The notes below the pieces were generated by a model. That model searched no databases. It saw only the letters and a list, made by a program, of their open reading frames with translations, and was not told the origin of the DNA. Positions 44,016-56,009 of a stretch of DNA of 64,000 bases are shown here, piece by piece. Origin of the DNA: Liopterus haemorrhoidalis (taxonomy: Eukaryota > Arthropoda > Insecta > Coleoptera > Dytiscidae). The translations under genes and the position numbers were made by a program. Where the stretch lies: contig OZ020618.1 of assembly GCA_963971575.1 (NCBI GenBank), forward strand, positions 28,882,540-28,946,539. Direction: 5' to 3'. The stretch's first letter is position 1. Every line of letters begins with the position of its first letter.

Positions 44016-45179
44016 GCTTAACTCGTATCGATAGTATTGTTTCGTCCCTACTAACTTGTGAAACTATTATCATTATTATTATTAGTATCAGCATGTATTG
44101 TTGCGGACTATTTAATTGATAATAAATTATATAAAACTTCATAAAAAGACTAATTATATGCTTGACTACAATAAGATCAAATATTTTTCTATTTAAAGCA
44201 TTTTCCTTTGAATCTTATATTCGCAGTAGTAATCCACTTATTCTATTGTTCTAGCCCCTTTCCTTCTACCCAATTTCATTAAGTTTTCTTTATGTTCTCA
44301 ACCAATTTCAACTGATTGCATCGCTGCTACACTTTACAATGCTTTTATTCTCTTTAATTTCTTATATGCTCTTTCAAGTGCAGAGCGTTGTTTTCTTATA
44401 ACGTGTTGCTTTTATCGTCTTTAATTAAGTTTGCAGCGGAAGTTGTTGCAGTATTTTCAAAAACTAGTTAAATTTATAATTTGTTACATAATAGGTTATT
44501 TTCTTTTTCAGTGGTTATTAGTTTGAAATTAATTTGTCTAACTTTTACATAAGACACGTGAAAGAGATATGAAATGTAAACTTACACATAAAACTTACAC
44601 ATATTTAAGGATTTCATAGGTATTTAATATGGGTCTTTTTTGTTGTAATCGCAACAAAATCAACAAACTTTAAAATTCTTTTTCGTACATTAATATAAGT
44701 ATTAACACGTTGATTGCCATGGCAAGTTTCAGGATTCCGGTCTCAGAAACCAATTTGATTTAACCATATTAAATTATTCAAAACTATAATTAGTACAGAG
44801 TACTCACCAAAAAGCATACAGAATGTGTTTTTTTGGAAAAAGGTCTTACGAATCACTTGGTGTTGAAATTAATAAAATGTTTTATATTTATATTTCCTGT
44901 ACATTTATTGAATTTTCTGTTCGTGTAAGCCAGCCTTGATTTTTATTATTAGGCCAATGGAATATGATTTAATTCCTCTGTCTTTCTATCCAGGTTTTTT
45001 AAAAAGCGCGTGCGCCAACTGGTGTTCTCTCGCTGGCAGTTGTTGCGTCTTTGTCTTTTGTTAACGTTTTGGTAACGTAGTTTGTTGTTTGTATAATTGT
45101 TATTTCCGAATATTATATTTAAAAAAAATATTTTGGAAGAATAACTAATAAATTTAGTGAAACCTCACAATAAACTTTT
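44016..45179. other. Unassigned interval
   Basis: AT-rich DNA. CTGGTGTTCTCTCGCTGGCA at 45020 is a small GC-richer patch. No gene recognised. Confidence 0.35.
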
Positions 45180-45350
45180 CAAAGTTAAACTGTCAAATGT
45201 CCTAATAACAAGATAAACGCATGCGCAAACAAAATTTCCAAGTCTTAAATAATATTCAAATACCGTGTGAAGTCAAAACCTAAAGACGTGAATCTTGAAA
45301 AAAAAACTACAAAAGTAAAACTTGGATAGCGTTCTAGTGTGATATGCTCT
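45180..45350. repeat. Right half of the 19.0-kb Harbinger-type MITE family
   Basis: AAATTTCCAAGTCTTAAATA, ACCGTGTGAAGTCAAAACCT and GGATAGCGTTCTAGTGTGAT match 19290-19400. The left half is missing. Confidence 0.75.
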
Positions 45351-46910
45351 TTATAAAGGTACTTTTTTGTACGACCTATGAAAATAATATAATACTGCCA
45401 ATCATGTAACACTAATATATTCTTGTAACTTATTAGGTATTCCCTTATTTGTATAATATGCCTACACAAAGGACATTTCAAACAGAATTATTCAATCAGT
45501 ACTTCTAAAAAACGTGTGATATTTCTCACCAACCTAATATCATTAAATCTTTTAACACTTACATTGGAAAAATAATGAGCCTAATATTTATTTATTCTTT
45601 TTACAAGTCTTTTTCTCATACAGCGATACACCGGATATCTACTAGAAAAAACCTTAATTTTTTATAATAACAACCTCGTTTTTGTGAACCGTACATAATG
45701 AAATACAAGATATTATCTATGTAAAATAATTAAATCGATAACATTTTTCTATTTACACTTAAGCGATACTATTAATTTAGACCTAACCCGTAATCAACTA
45801 AAATACGAACAATTTTCCACCAAATTTTTTTATGTTTGTTTTTTTTTATAAAAGATGAGGCCTTTGTACTCGCCGCCTATCGGGAAGGGTAAATACTAAA
45901 ACAAGGGTTACATATTGAGTTACGGGAGGTTGTAAAAATACCCCAATGTATTTTATTTGAATATTCTCACGAATGTTTGACGCAATACAACCCTTTGTAG
46001 ATTTATTGATATTTTTAAATTCCCATTTTATTATTTTTTGGATTTTAAAGGGTGTCGTTAGCTTTTTATGCTGTTGTATAAGTTTAATGAGTAGATGTGT
46101 AATGAATATGTTTAAGTCTAGGGTGTAACTGAATACTAATCCTATAGAAGCAATTAACTCATTATTTATGGTCTGTCTGTCTTGCCGAAAGGTAATATAA
46201 ATGTTTTAACAATACTATTAATTTACTCTCAGTAGGTAACGAAATATTACAGGTTTTTTATATTGTTTCAGGTGGTAAAAGAAATGTTATTGTGGTCATA
46301 AAACTAATATGTCAATAGTGTTTCTGTATGTTATATACTGAGTCAGGTATGTCGGGATTAGGGGAAGCTCAAAGTCAAGGACGTGAAACCAAAACGGTTC
46401 TGTGGATTGTGGTAAAGATTCTACACCTATTATGTCTCCTTTCTTCTTTGTTTACAGCATCAGATTATATGAAAAGTCAACTTTTAAGATTTAAGAAAAT
46501 TTTGACACTTTTACACTTTATTTTTGGCATCTATGCAGAAGTAACACTACCAAAAATTCCCCAATTAACCTTATGGTTACCTCCTTCAATAATTTAGGCA
46601 CATAAATAGATCCCTTTAATGTATCAATTTTAAGTCTGAAACGTCAATTAAGGCAATTTTTTATGAACAACTATACCTTATAAATGTTAGACCTCTAACA
46701 CTAAAGGTCTGTTTAACTTTATTTTAGTTTTAACTGTAATGTAATATATAATGAAATTGTAGTTGTAGTGTTGGGTGTTATCCCGTTTACAACTCATGTA
46801 ACTAAATAAATACATTTTTAATTGAATACCTATTTCTAGTTTAGTCGCCATATAGAACTTATATGATACTGTGCTTATCTTGCCTTATGCAATATGATCG
46901 AAAAATTTTT
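45351..46910. other. Unassigned interval
   Basis: The open frame at 46328-46597 (89 codons) shows no motif. The segment 46730-46815, ending in TGTAACTAAATAAATACAT, resembles a LINE 3' tail. Nothing else is recognised. Confidence 0.3.
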
Positions 46911-46918
46911 GTCTAGTA

Positions 46919-47189
46919 CAGTGTTTCTCAACTGGTGGTCCGTAGCAAAATTTTAGTGGTCCGCGAAAGGCTTACAAATGATTATTTTTGAGAGTTTTTG
47001 CTCATTTTTTTATGATTTTTTTATTCATTTTCTGTGTATTTTGTTCATTTTTCAGTGATTTTTTATTACCAAGATATATGTAGAGTTTACATATACAATT
47101 TGTTTAATAGTACCTTTATTATTAGGGGTCCGCTGTAGAAAATTAAATATTTTACTGGTCCGCGATACGTTTTCAGTTGAGAAACACTG
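46919..47189. mobile_element. hAT MITE (CAGTGTTTCTCAAC family), copy 2
   Basis: CAGTGTTTCTCAACTGGTGG and CAGTTGAGAAACACTG are inverted repeats and the duplication GTCTAGTA is perfect (46911-46918, 47190-47197). TTTTAGTGGTCCGCGAAAGG and TGGTCCGCGATACG are family motifs. It is 271 bp. Confidence 0.95.
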
Positions 47190-47254
47190 GTCTAGTAAGT
47201 CTTGTATTGAGAACAAAAATAGCCAAAAACTGTATTCAAGGCCGATTATCACAC

Positions 47255-47515
47255 AAGTACTGAGAGGTAGACGATTACAGTGGATAGGACAAGGAATAAG
47301 GATGAGGGAGGACATAATGGTTAGGAGAATATGGGAGGGAATATTGAATACCCGTCGACCAGTGGGAAGACCTCGCAAAAGATGGAGAGATCTAACAAGT
47401 ATTAATATAGAGGCCACATTGAAAGACCTGGCAATTAATATATAAAGATGGAGGATTTATGTGAGGTCAACCATCAGCCCGACTGACAGTTCCCAAAGAA
47501 AAAATAATAAAAGGC
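47255..47515 (+). pseudogene. 5'-truncated LINE ORF2 tail
   Basis: One frame reads LRGRRLQWIGQGIRMREDIM, VRRIWEGILNTRRPVGRPRK and RWRDLTSINIEATLKDLAIN, then a stop, then RWRIYVRS. The order (WxGH-like motif, GRPRKRW basic motif, then a W-based tail) is the C-terminal end of RTE/Jockey-like retrotransposon polyproteins. It is preceded by no RT domain. One in-frame TAA interrupts the tail. Confidence 0.8.
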
Positions 47516-48851
47516 CTTGTATTTTATTTTTGAAAGTTGGTAATTCGTTATCGAAAGTTACTTCCGGAATGGAGCATTTTGAGCATTTTCTTTAGTTGAT
47601 GGTGATCATAATATTTTTCAATTATAATACGAATATTTTTTATACAAATATGTTTTAAATATAAACTCAAACTCGGATGTCAAATGATACTGGACACTGT
47701 TAATGCCAATAAAAATAAAATCCACGGCTTTCTCGATGCCATGATTTTTTCGATTATATTGTACTAGTTATACTCCCATTCATGATGTTTCCTCATCTAA
47801 GTAGGCCATGATACTTTTTTGTTAGGTTGCATAAAATCTGACTCAAAATTTTAAACTCGCGCCCATTTTTAAGGACGGCAGTTACGCCCGCAGCGCCCCT
47901 TGTTTCACTACAGAGATTCCAACATTACTTGACTTTCCAACATTTTATTGAGCGCAACCCTCAACCAGCAATTGTACGTAAACCCATGAAAAAGATAATA
48001 TTTCCATAAATTATGGTGATTATTTTATTAGTTATTATAATATTTCGATATAAAAACAGAAGTAAATTTCGCTCTTCACATTTTGCTATGCTATTCACTA
48101 CCCTTAACACTATTCACAATATATCTTTTTATATGCTTAGCCTACTTGAAACCGTCTTTTCACATATTTATATTTCAAAGCTTCATAAAAAGTAATACGT
48201 CTAGACTCATACAAAATGTATATAAATAGCTCATTATCTCAAATCCAGAACTCGGCAAAAGTAACATTGTTTTTAAAAGACCGCATCAACTTGGAAAAAC
48301 ATTTTCATGTTGAATAGCTGAACAAAACAAACCCGTACGCTATTCAGCTTTTCAGTGAGTTTTCAAGATATATTTCAACAAAAAGAGAAATGATTTCAAA
48401 CTATATTCGAAAAGCAAATGCTGTTCTAAAATAACTTAACATGTTTCGACTTTAACTGTAACGTTCAAACGCAAATTACAAGCCACTTTACTTGAACTGT
48501 AATTTCCGTAAAAGCATTCTTTTTATGCTTAAACTATAAACATTGAGAGTACATTCGAAGTTATTTAAATATTTTTACTTTAGATAGAAGTTTTATTTTT
48601 AGAATATCTTTACAAGTCTGTTGACATAATAACGAGACAAAAAATAAATACTATGTTATTTTTATACTAACAAGAAGTCGTTACATTTACTACAGTAATT
48701 ACGAAGTAAATAGATGTACAATATTTTTTATTATTTGAGAAGAGGAATTAAATTTACAAAAACAATAAAATATATTTTACAAAAATGTCATCATTGCAAA
48801 ATTACCCCACTGTCATCTATGGAAAATGAGACGTATTGTTTCATTGTCATA
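47516..48851. other. Unassigned interval
   Basis: AT-rich. GGCAGTTACGCCCGCAGCGC at 47877 may be an end of an eroded hAT MITE. No gene recognised. Confidence 0.35.
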
Positions 48852-48859
48852 GTTTAGTT

Positions 48860-49426
48860 CAGCGTTTCTCAACCGAAAACATATCGCGGACCAGTATCTA
48901 AATTTCTACAACGGAAAACTAAAAATAATATTGTAGGCAGAGCCGCAGCAATGTTTTTGGCGCTCTTGGCAAATACATGAAATTAACTTAAAATAACGCT
49001 CTTTTCATCTTCTTTCTTCATTCATTTTATTTAAGGAGGGCATAATTTTTATTTTAATACAGGTGACAGGTGAAAATACAAGTGATGACCTAAAAAAAAG
49101 GTACTCAGCTTTGAAATATAAGTGATGACAAAAAAAAGGTCCTCACTTCCAAAATACAAGTGATGCGCCCCTATCACTTGCCCCGATGCTAGGGCGTTGC
49201 TATGGCCTTGATTGTAGGCACATTTTTTTGTAATAAATTATAAATGTACGGACTATTAATCAAATTTACTGTATATGAAGACTAAATATAATTTCTCAGT
49301 ATTAAAAAATCACCAAAAAAATAACAATAACCACAGAAAATGAAAAAAACATCGCAAAAATAATAATTTATAAGCTTTTCACAGACCACTAAAATGTTGC
49401 TATGGACCACCAGTGGAAACACGCTG
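48860..49426. mobile_element. hAT MITE (CAGTGTTTCTCAAC family), copy 3, with nested MITE
   Basis: CAGCGTTTCTCAACCG and GTGGAAACACGCTG are inverted repeats. The duplication is GTTTAGTT / GTTAAGTT (48852-48859, 49427-49434). It has been enlarged by the insertion at 48938-49210 and would be about 290 bp without it. Confidence 0.88.
48938..49210. mobile_element. hAT MITE (CAGAGCCGC family) nested in another hAT MITE
   Basis: CAGAGCCGCAGCAATG and GTTGCTATGGCCTTG are inverted repeats with mismatches. The 8-bp duplication ATTGTAGG is perfect (48930-48937, 49211-49218). TTTTTGGCGCTCTTGGCAAA is shared with 14075-14475. Inside are two to three units of the ~40-bp minisatellite (49075-49165). Confidence 0.92.
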
Positions 49427-49489
49427 GTTAAGTTAGCAAAATTTTACTCGTAATGTCAATATTCTATATTGGTATAACATAGAATATTG

Positions 49490-49935
49490 TTCCCAAAAAT
49501 ATTAAAATCGAAGTGATACGAAAAGCTGCAGTGCCTATAGTGGCATATGAGTCTGAATCTTGTGTTACGACGAAAGCAGATAAAAGAGAAGTAACTACTA
49601 CCGAGATGACCTTCCTTAGAACGACTAAGGAAAAAACTCGAAAGGACAGTATAAGGGAACACTACTTTTAAAGAAATTTAGAGAATAAATCCAGTCATAG
49701 ACCAGAGTGAAGAAAGCCAACTTCGTTAGCTCGGACATTTACATAGAATGCAAGAACATCGAATGCCCAAAATATGTAGACCAGTCAAAATACGAACAAC
49801 GCAGCCAAAATTGCTGAGCCCAACAGAGAAATAAAGTAGAACACACCCAAGACAAAGAACTATGGAGGGAAATGTATAAGGCAGGCAGCTCAACCACAAC
49901 TGACACCAAAAAGTATATAAGGCATAAGTATTAGT
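49490..49935 (+). pseudogene. LINE ORF2 end, heavily decayed
   Basis: Pieces in successive frames read VIRKAAVPIVAYESESCVTT, TTEMTFLRTT, then QLR-LGHLHRMQEHRMPKIC. These correspond to the segment YGSETW, FLRRT, GHLxRMxExRMPK of LINE polyproteins. Many stops and frame changes are present. Confidence 0.65.
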
Positions 49936-50399
49936 AAGTGAGTAAGTATTGTATAATACATGATTAACATTTGTTTGGTGGAATCAAAATACCATTAAAT
50001 TTGCTGAAAAAGGAAACAAATTTTTGTTTTCTACTTCTAATTAAAAATAATTATCTAATTAATGGCAACGTTCTTTTTTTGTATACCCACCCATTAAAAA
50101 AGTATTTAGGTACCATTACTATTTTATTTCTCCATCGTACAAAAATTCACGAAGTCAGGCTCTATTAAATATATATATAAATATATTATATACAATACGC
50201 CCCAAATTTTAAAAAATCATAAAAACTATAAACAACAAAAAATCTAAATCGCAATTCAGGTTGCTAATTAATCTTGCTTACAGCGCTTTCTGCAAAATAT
50301 TACGTCGAATCTTTGGTCCCATCCAAATTAAAAGTAAATGGAGAAGGAGCAAGAATGAATATTAATTCTTGCTCAGATAGAAATCCGAGTATTCAAAGG

Positions 50400-50585
50400 C
50401 AAGGATTATGTATGCCAAATAAATAAGACAGATGGCAACACTGGAAAGGACACTTGCTGTGGATGGAAGAGGAGAGAATGGTGAAGATGTGGGAAGGAAA
50501 ACCGACCCATTAACCAACGGGAAGATCTCGCAAACAATACGTTAAATATGTTAAAGATTTCGATTCTCGTTAACTGAAAGAATTT
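50400..50585 (+). pseudogene. LINE ORF2 tail fragment
   Basis: RWQHWKGHLLWMEEERMVKM followed by WEGKPTH, a break, PTGRSRKQYVKYVKD. This is again the GH...RM...GKRPxGRxRKRW motif of LINE C-termini. It lies about 460 bases after the previous fragment, and is probably a separate insertion. Confidence 0.65.
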
Positions 50586-50589
50586 ATAA

Positions 50590-51780
50590 CGAATTTAAAA
50601 CAAATTACACAGAAATACACAAAACAGAAAAAAAACACTTGACAGACTAAAAAGGAGGAATTGTGAAGGTGAGACCAGAAGTTAGTAACAGTGCAAAAGC
50701 AAAAGCAGTACCCAAAAGTAGAAAGAGAATGATCACAAGTCGAAGTTTGAAATTTGAAGTTGTCGACAAAATGGAAGTTTTATCAAAATCATAAGAGTCA
50801 TATTGCAAAATTGGATTAATTGCAAATTTACTTTAGTGAAAGATCATTAAAACCAAATATAAGTAAGATTTAAAAACTATATATAAATTATGTGCAACGA
50901 CGGGACACTATATTTAATCTAGTTATCAAATGACCAAAATCGGTTACTGAGCCATACGAGTTTTGCACAGAGAGATGGAAGCCTGAAAATCTTTTTATTT
51001 TTATTATTAACATATTATTCATTCCTATCGAAACAAACTTTTGAACATTAAGAAAACAATAGAAAGTTAAATCGATTACTGTAAGAGAAACGGAGACTTT
51101 AAATTAAAATGTTTTTCTGAAAAATAATAATTAAACAGATGTAGCAAACTTCTGAGAAAATCCTTTAATAATCTAGAATCGCATTTATTGAATTTCTATC
51201 ATTATCTCTAATAAGATTCGAAGTAGAAAATAACACAAAACTATGTAAAAGATAATCATCTTTAATCAAGAAATTCCAAACAAGTGTATATAATCACCAT
51301 ATAAAAAACACAAGAAAAGTTATAAAAATCCGAAATATTCTATCCAATACCTATCAATGTTTATATTTAAGATAATTTTCCCACAGATAAAATAATCTAC
51401 CAACATACAGTAAGGTCAGTGAACTAATATGTATGTTAATGTTACATCAAGAAAACAAACAAATGACATGCCGATGTTATCACTTATGATCAAAGAAACC
51501 ACGATCATAGGTATTCTTTTATTTGTAGTGCATATGTGTACTCGATCAGTCGTACAATGTCTATTGTCTGGTTACAAGACTGTTTAGATAGTAATATGTT
51601 CCAATAGCATGGTGAATCGATAAAAGATCATGGATATGCATTCAGCATACGATCTGATATGGAATTCTGAGAGATATGGTGATACTTTTAAATATATAAA
51701 AATCTAATATGACGGTAGTGATGATACAAACTTCAAGGATAATACTTGGAATTAACTGTTTAGGACCAGGGTTCATAAAT
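50590..51780. other. Unassigned AT-rich interval
   Basis: No gene or repeat recognised. Confidence 0.4.
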
Positions 51781-51826
51781 CTTATAACACAGTGGTCGGA
51801 ATTTTTTTTTGGGTATTACCTCCAAA

Positions 51827-52094
51827 CAATGACGGACTTTCGCCCTAGACAAAAAAGACATTTGTCTTGGGCCCGTAATTTTTAAGGGCCCGGATTTGGT
51901 CCTTTTTTTTGCTCTTCACTTGGATTTGGGAGGTGAGGTCCCTTTTTTTTGCTCTTCACTTGGATTTGGGAGGTGAGGTCCTTTTTTTTTGCTCTTCACT
52001 TTGAACGCCTCTAGGTTGAGGGCCCGTAAATCATAGGTTGGGGGCCCGAAAATCAAAAATTTCTTGGGCCCGGCGAAGGCTTGATCCGCCACTG
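51827..52094. mobile_element. hAT MITE (CAGTGGCGGATCAAG family) with minisatellite
   Basis: CAATGACGGACTTTCGCCC and GGCTTGATCCGCCACTG are inverted repeats, and the 8-bp duplication CCTCCAAA is perfect (51819-51826, 52095-52102). GGGCCCG motifs lie near both ends. Three units of the CTCTTCACTTGGATTTGGGA-GGTGAGGTCC minisatellite fill 51895-52005. The unit is almost the same as in the element at 14075-14475, although the ends differ. A further hAT-like start, CAGTGGTCGGAATTT, lies just outside at 51790. Confidence 0.93.
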
Positions 52095-52685
52095 CCTCCA
52101 AAATATATTTGTGGCTAGCACGTGAGATGTCCAGTTCTTTCCTTATACCTTCATTGCGAATATAGTAAAGCGTGCTACATTAATTCATGACCTTCAAAAA
52201 TGTCATGCTCTACTTTCATCTGGCTTTTTACTATCCAACATTCGCTACTGTGTATTATATAATGAACTGCTATAGCTTTATAACTATAATTTTAAATGAA
52301 TCAATAATCAGTTATAGAATAAGTGTTTTGTTTTCTTTTCATATTTTTTACACAATTTATAGTAATATTCTCCCAATACTTGAGGGTCGCGCAGTCAAAA
52401 AGGTTAGAAAGCACTGATATAATGAATGAATTAAACTTGAATGTCAGCAACGAAGATTAATATTAATAAGTTAATTGAATCTCGTCACATAAGAGTAAAT
52501 CTTCCATACTAACGATCTTTTCGTACTTCTGTATACACGTGAAACATGGAAAGTAACCAATTAGATACCCTCCCGGTTACAGATTTTCATGTTTATGTTT
52601 GTGCAGACACTTGTTTAAGTGTCTACACAAAATCTTTAACATCATTTGGCCAAACACAATCTCAAATACAGAGCTATCTAGCGAG
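52095..52685. other. Unassigned interval
   Basis: No gene recognised. GTCAAAAAGGTTAGAAAGCACTG at 52394 resembles one end of a hAT MITE. Confidence 0.3.
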
Positions 52686-52689
52686 CCAT

Positions 52690-52975
52690 AAAAAACTTGG
52701 GACAGAAATAGTCATCCAGAAATGGAAGTGGATAGGACACACACGGTAGTCTGGCAATACCATTTCCAAACAGGCACTTGGTGGAATCCTCAGGAAACGC
52801 GCAGAAGAGGCAGACCTGCAATTATCTGGCGCAGGTAATTTCTCAAGATATTGGACGAATGGGAAAATCTTGGCCGGAAATTAAGGTCTTTGCAAATAAT
52901 AGAACCAGATGGCGATGCTTCGTAGAGGCCCTTTGCTCCACCCAAGTATTATTGAGTACATAATACATACTTAGA
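52690..52975 (+). pseudogene. 5'-truncated LINE ORF2 C-terminus
   Basis: The frames give QKWKWIGHTR, an interrupted NTISKQAL segment, RRGRPAIIWRR-like residues, ISQDIGRMGKSWPEIKVFAN and NRTRWRCFVEALCST. The last block is the well-known end of RTE-like LINE proteins (W...RWR...V.ALCST). At least two frameshifts occur. It keeps roughly 85 codons. Confidence 0.85.
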
Positions 52976-53500
52976 TTCAAAATTGACGTCAGCACAGTAA
53001 AGAGTACGAATTTAGACGAGAGAAATTCAGATGTTAGAGGGGATAAGATAAACAAGGAGAGTATGTGTACGTTTTGTACCATCTTTTGATTTTGTGTGGG
53101 TTCTATATGAATTTCTAGCATATAATTGTGTTGGTAGTATATGTAATTTTGATATAAGACTATAAATAAATACACTGTCCTCTATAAATTGTTCCCATTA
53201 CGTTGAGTTGAACCTCTGTATATTGTGTTGTCTTGTTGCCTCACTCAAAACCTTTGTCAAATGGAGACGATTGATCTAAAAGAGGGTATACAAAATGAAA
53301 CAGAAGAAGCTGATAACGAAAACCCATTATTAAGACTATGAGAGTCAAGAATGAAGCTTCATGCATTTTGACAAATTTTTGAATGTCATGGAGTTTCTAT
53401 ATTATACCTCAGTATAACGGGGGGAAAATTATAGAAACAATGTATCCTTCTAGTGTCCAATAACAAAACTAAATATACCATCAATACTGTCACCAACTTG
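52976..53500. other. Unassigned interval
   Basis: A short frame starting METIDLKEGIQNETEEADNE at 53261 ends at a stop after 26 codons. I see nothing else. Confidence 0.3.
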
Positions 53501-53599
53501 TGACATGCGGTTCACAGCCGCCGTTTTCAATGTTAACAAATATTTAGGTAGGCATGAGCACACAGGTCAGTGTGAGTGTGAGTTTATTTATGGTAAAAA

Positions 53600-54660
53600 G
53601 TGGTTGTTTTACTACAATTTTGGAATGATTTGGGGCGATTATGAGAGTCATGTCGTGGTTATAGCATTGTACAAGGTAGGCAAGTCAGCATTTGATTTGA
53701 TTTTCAACACTCTTCAGAAGTTGAAAATCTGTAGTAGATTTGTTTATCACACCATTTACATGTTTATAGAAACTGAGATTATTGATGATCACTCCATATC
53801 GGGACGTCCGCACACCTTAAGGACTGATAACTTGGTGAAAGTGGTGGCGACTCGTTTTTGTAGGACTCCGGTAAAAAGACTATCAATTATGGCTCGTGAA
53901 CTGAACTTCTCCAAAATGTCAATGTGCACGCGTGCTTAAAAGTAATCTAAGGGTATTACCTTACGAGGTAAAGAGAACTTCTTCACACCGCAACATAAAC
54001 GTCAGTAGATGATCAAGGCAAAACGGTTATTTAAATTAGACGGACAACGCACACATTGACAAAATTCTTTTCACTGATCAATATATTTTTAATATTGAGT
54101 AGGCTTTCAACTGCTAGAACGAGAGGGTATATGCTATAAGTTCACGAGAAGTTCAGGCGAAAGTGCCGAGCATCCAGAGGGGTTATTAGTTATTACTCTA
54201 CTACAGTTGTGTTTATATGGGACGTGAGATATAACGGTACCAGTAAGCTTCATGCTTGTGAAGGAGGGGTAAAAAAAAAATACCAGAGTCTACCAGGAAA
54301 CCGTGTTGGGGACGATAGTTAAAGAATTGAACAACTTTTTCTTGGTTGGTCACTACTGGAACTACCAGCAAAACTTAGCGCCAGCCCATAAGGCGACGAT
54401 TACGCAGCAGCGGTTTGTAAGCAATGTATCGGACTTAATTTTTCCTGTTAATTGGCCGTCTAGCAACCCTGACTTCAACCTCCTGGACTACAAGTTTTAG
54501 TCCGTGCTTCAGGACATGGCCTGCAAGAAGAGACTCTCTAATAACGCTTGTCTGAAGTGCTTCTTGATGAAGACATTGGAGGGTTTTCGTGTAGAAATCC
54601 GTCGTAATTCTACTGACGAGCGGCCGCAGAGGCGTAAGAGCTGTGTAAAGACTGCTGTCT
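53600..54660 (+). pseudogene. DD37D (maT-like) transposase pseudogene
   Basis: Recognisable pieces in order are a helix-turn-helix region (ALYKVGKSAFDLIFNTLQKL), SISGRPHTLRTDNLVKVVAT, LSIMARELNFSKMSM, then after frame changes KILFTDQYIFNIE with the first catalytic Asp. VPSIQRGY follows, then VKELNNFFLVGHYWNYQQN. The second Asp of the QQDSAPAHK motif is replaced by Asn (QQNLAPAHK). The third lies in NWPSSNPDFNLLDYKF, giving 37 residues between, the maT pattern. The end (EDMACKKR-like, ERPQRRKSCVKTAV) runs to about 54660, where the ~1 kb repeat begins. Terminal repeats are not found. It is old. Confidence 0.82.
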
Positions 54661-55149
54661 GAATTCCTGTTTAGGGTTTTGTAGGTATGACCAAAAAACC
54701 CTTATACCGTCATTTTGTCGTCTGTCTGTCTGTTCAGTAAAAATTGTAGCCAAACGGCTAAAGCTAGAGAGTTGAAATTTGGCATGCTTATACAACTCTT
54801 TGACCCGCACATAGGAAAAATACTAAAACATCTAAAAGACATATCACCCCTAAAAATATAAACAAATATGTGCTCATCGAAAAACAAAATATTTTTTTAT
54901 AATTCTGAGTAGGGTATCAAATGAAAGCCCTTGGTACAATATTTTTGCAAAAATTGTGCAAAAAATTTTTTGTCCACACCCTGTAGCCCAGATGGTTTAA
55001 ACTAAAAATCTGAAAAATTTCTAAGTAATGTACATTGGTGTGAACCGGAATAGTACAACAGGAATTTTTGATCAGATTACGTTTTTGGAAAAAAACGCTT
55101 ATAGCTTATAAAAGTTATAGCTTTGTAACACGCTACAATGGAACGTATA

Positions 55150-55220
55150 TGCTGGTGTAGTGGTTTTGACGCTAGCGTTTCACCCAAGTAACTCGATCCG
55201 AATGGGATCGAACCCTGCGA
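55150..55220 (+). repeat. tRNA-like module within copy 4
   Basis: TGGTGTAGTGGTTTTGACGC is a good A-box match and GGGATCGAACCCTGCG about 35 bases on is a B-box match. The stretch between is anticodon-arm-like, but no intact clover-leaf results. A matching piece occurs in copy 3 on the other strand. Confidence 0.6.
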
Positions 55221-55638
55221 GAAGAGACAATATTATTTTTTGTTTTTTTAAAATTTTTATATTGTTTAAATTATTTTTTCAAAATTCTAGTTATATTTGG
55301 GCAAATGTTGCATTTAATTTTTAAAAGCGTAAATTTAATAACCAGTGGAAATTGTTTAAATTATAATTTAATTCTGTTTCAATGTACACGAAATCAGAGG
55401 GGCGGAACTTATAACAACCAATGGAAGCCATAGGCGCAATTTTTAAAATTCTTAATGAACCTAGCTATATAAAAAAAAATACTGCACATATTTAGAAACC
55501 TAAATAATGGTATTAGGCGTTCGAATTAAAATTAACAAAAAACATATTTTAATATAAAATTTGTTTTGACATCTCAAATAATCATCATTCACTTACTAAA
55601 TACCTGCAAAACCCTGAAATGTGTGGAAATTCACACTT

Positions 55639-56009
55639 CCCAGCAAACATTCAACTAACGGCCGAATGCCGGCAAACTGCTTTTATGCTGGTAAATTACT
55701 GGCACCAAAAGTAAGTGCAACGCCAGTATTAATAATGTACTTCACATTTGTATTTCGCATTCCGCCTATACGAAGTACTTTACCAGCATTTTATAAGCAC
55801 TCTTCTTCACTCATACTTTTTACTTAAAACCATCAGAAATAAATCTTGCAACTAATGCGATTATTTTGCACTTTACCGTTGCTGGGCCGGCAACTGATAC
55901 ATCAATGGGCCAGTAACGGCCACGGGGCACCGGGGTACTGGCCCATTACTTTCAATGCCGGGGAGTATGTGCTTTACCAGTACTGGCCCGTATAAAAATG
56001 TTTGCTGGG
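55639..56009. mobile_element. CCCAGCAAACATT-type MITE
   Basis: CCCAGCAAACATT and AATGTTTGCTGGG are perfect inverted repeats. Subterminal GGCCAGTA, GCCGG and CTGGTAAA motifs recur on both sides. Comparison with copy 3 of the host repeat shows the undisturbed site (CTTCACATC). The duplication is therefore very short, TT or TTC. The superfamily is uncertain; CMC-type elements make 2-3 bp duplications. Confidence 0.8.

Noticed and set aside
46328..46597. 89-codon open frame
   Set aside because: No motif, no supporting start or splice context, and AT-rich surroundings.
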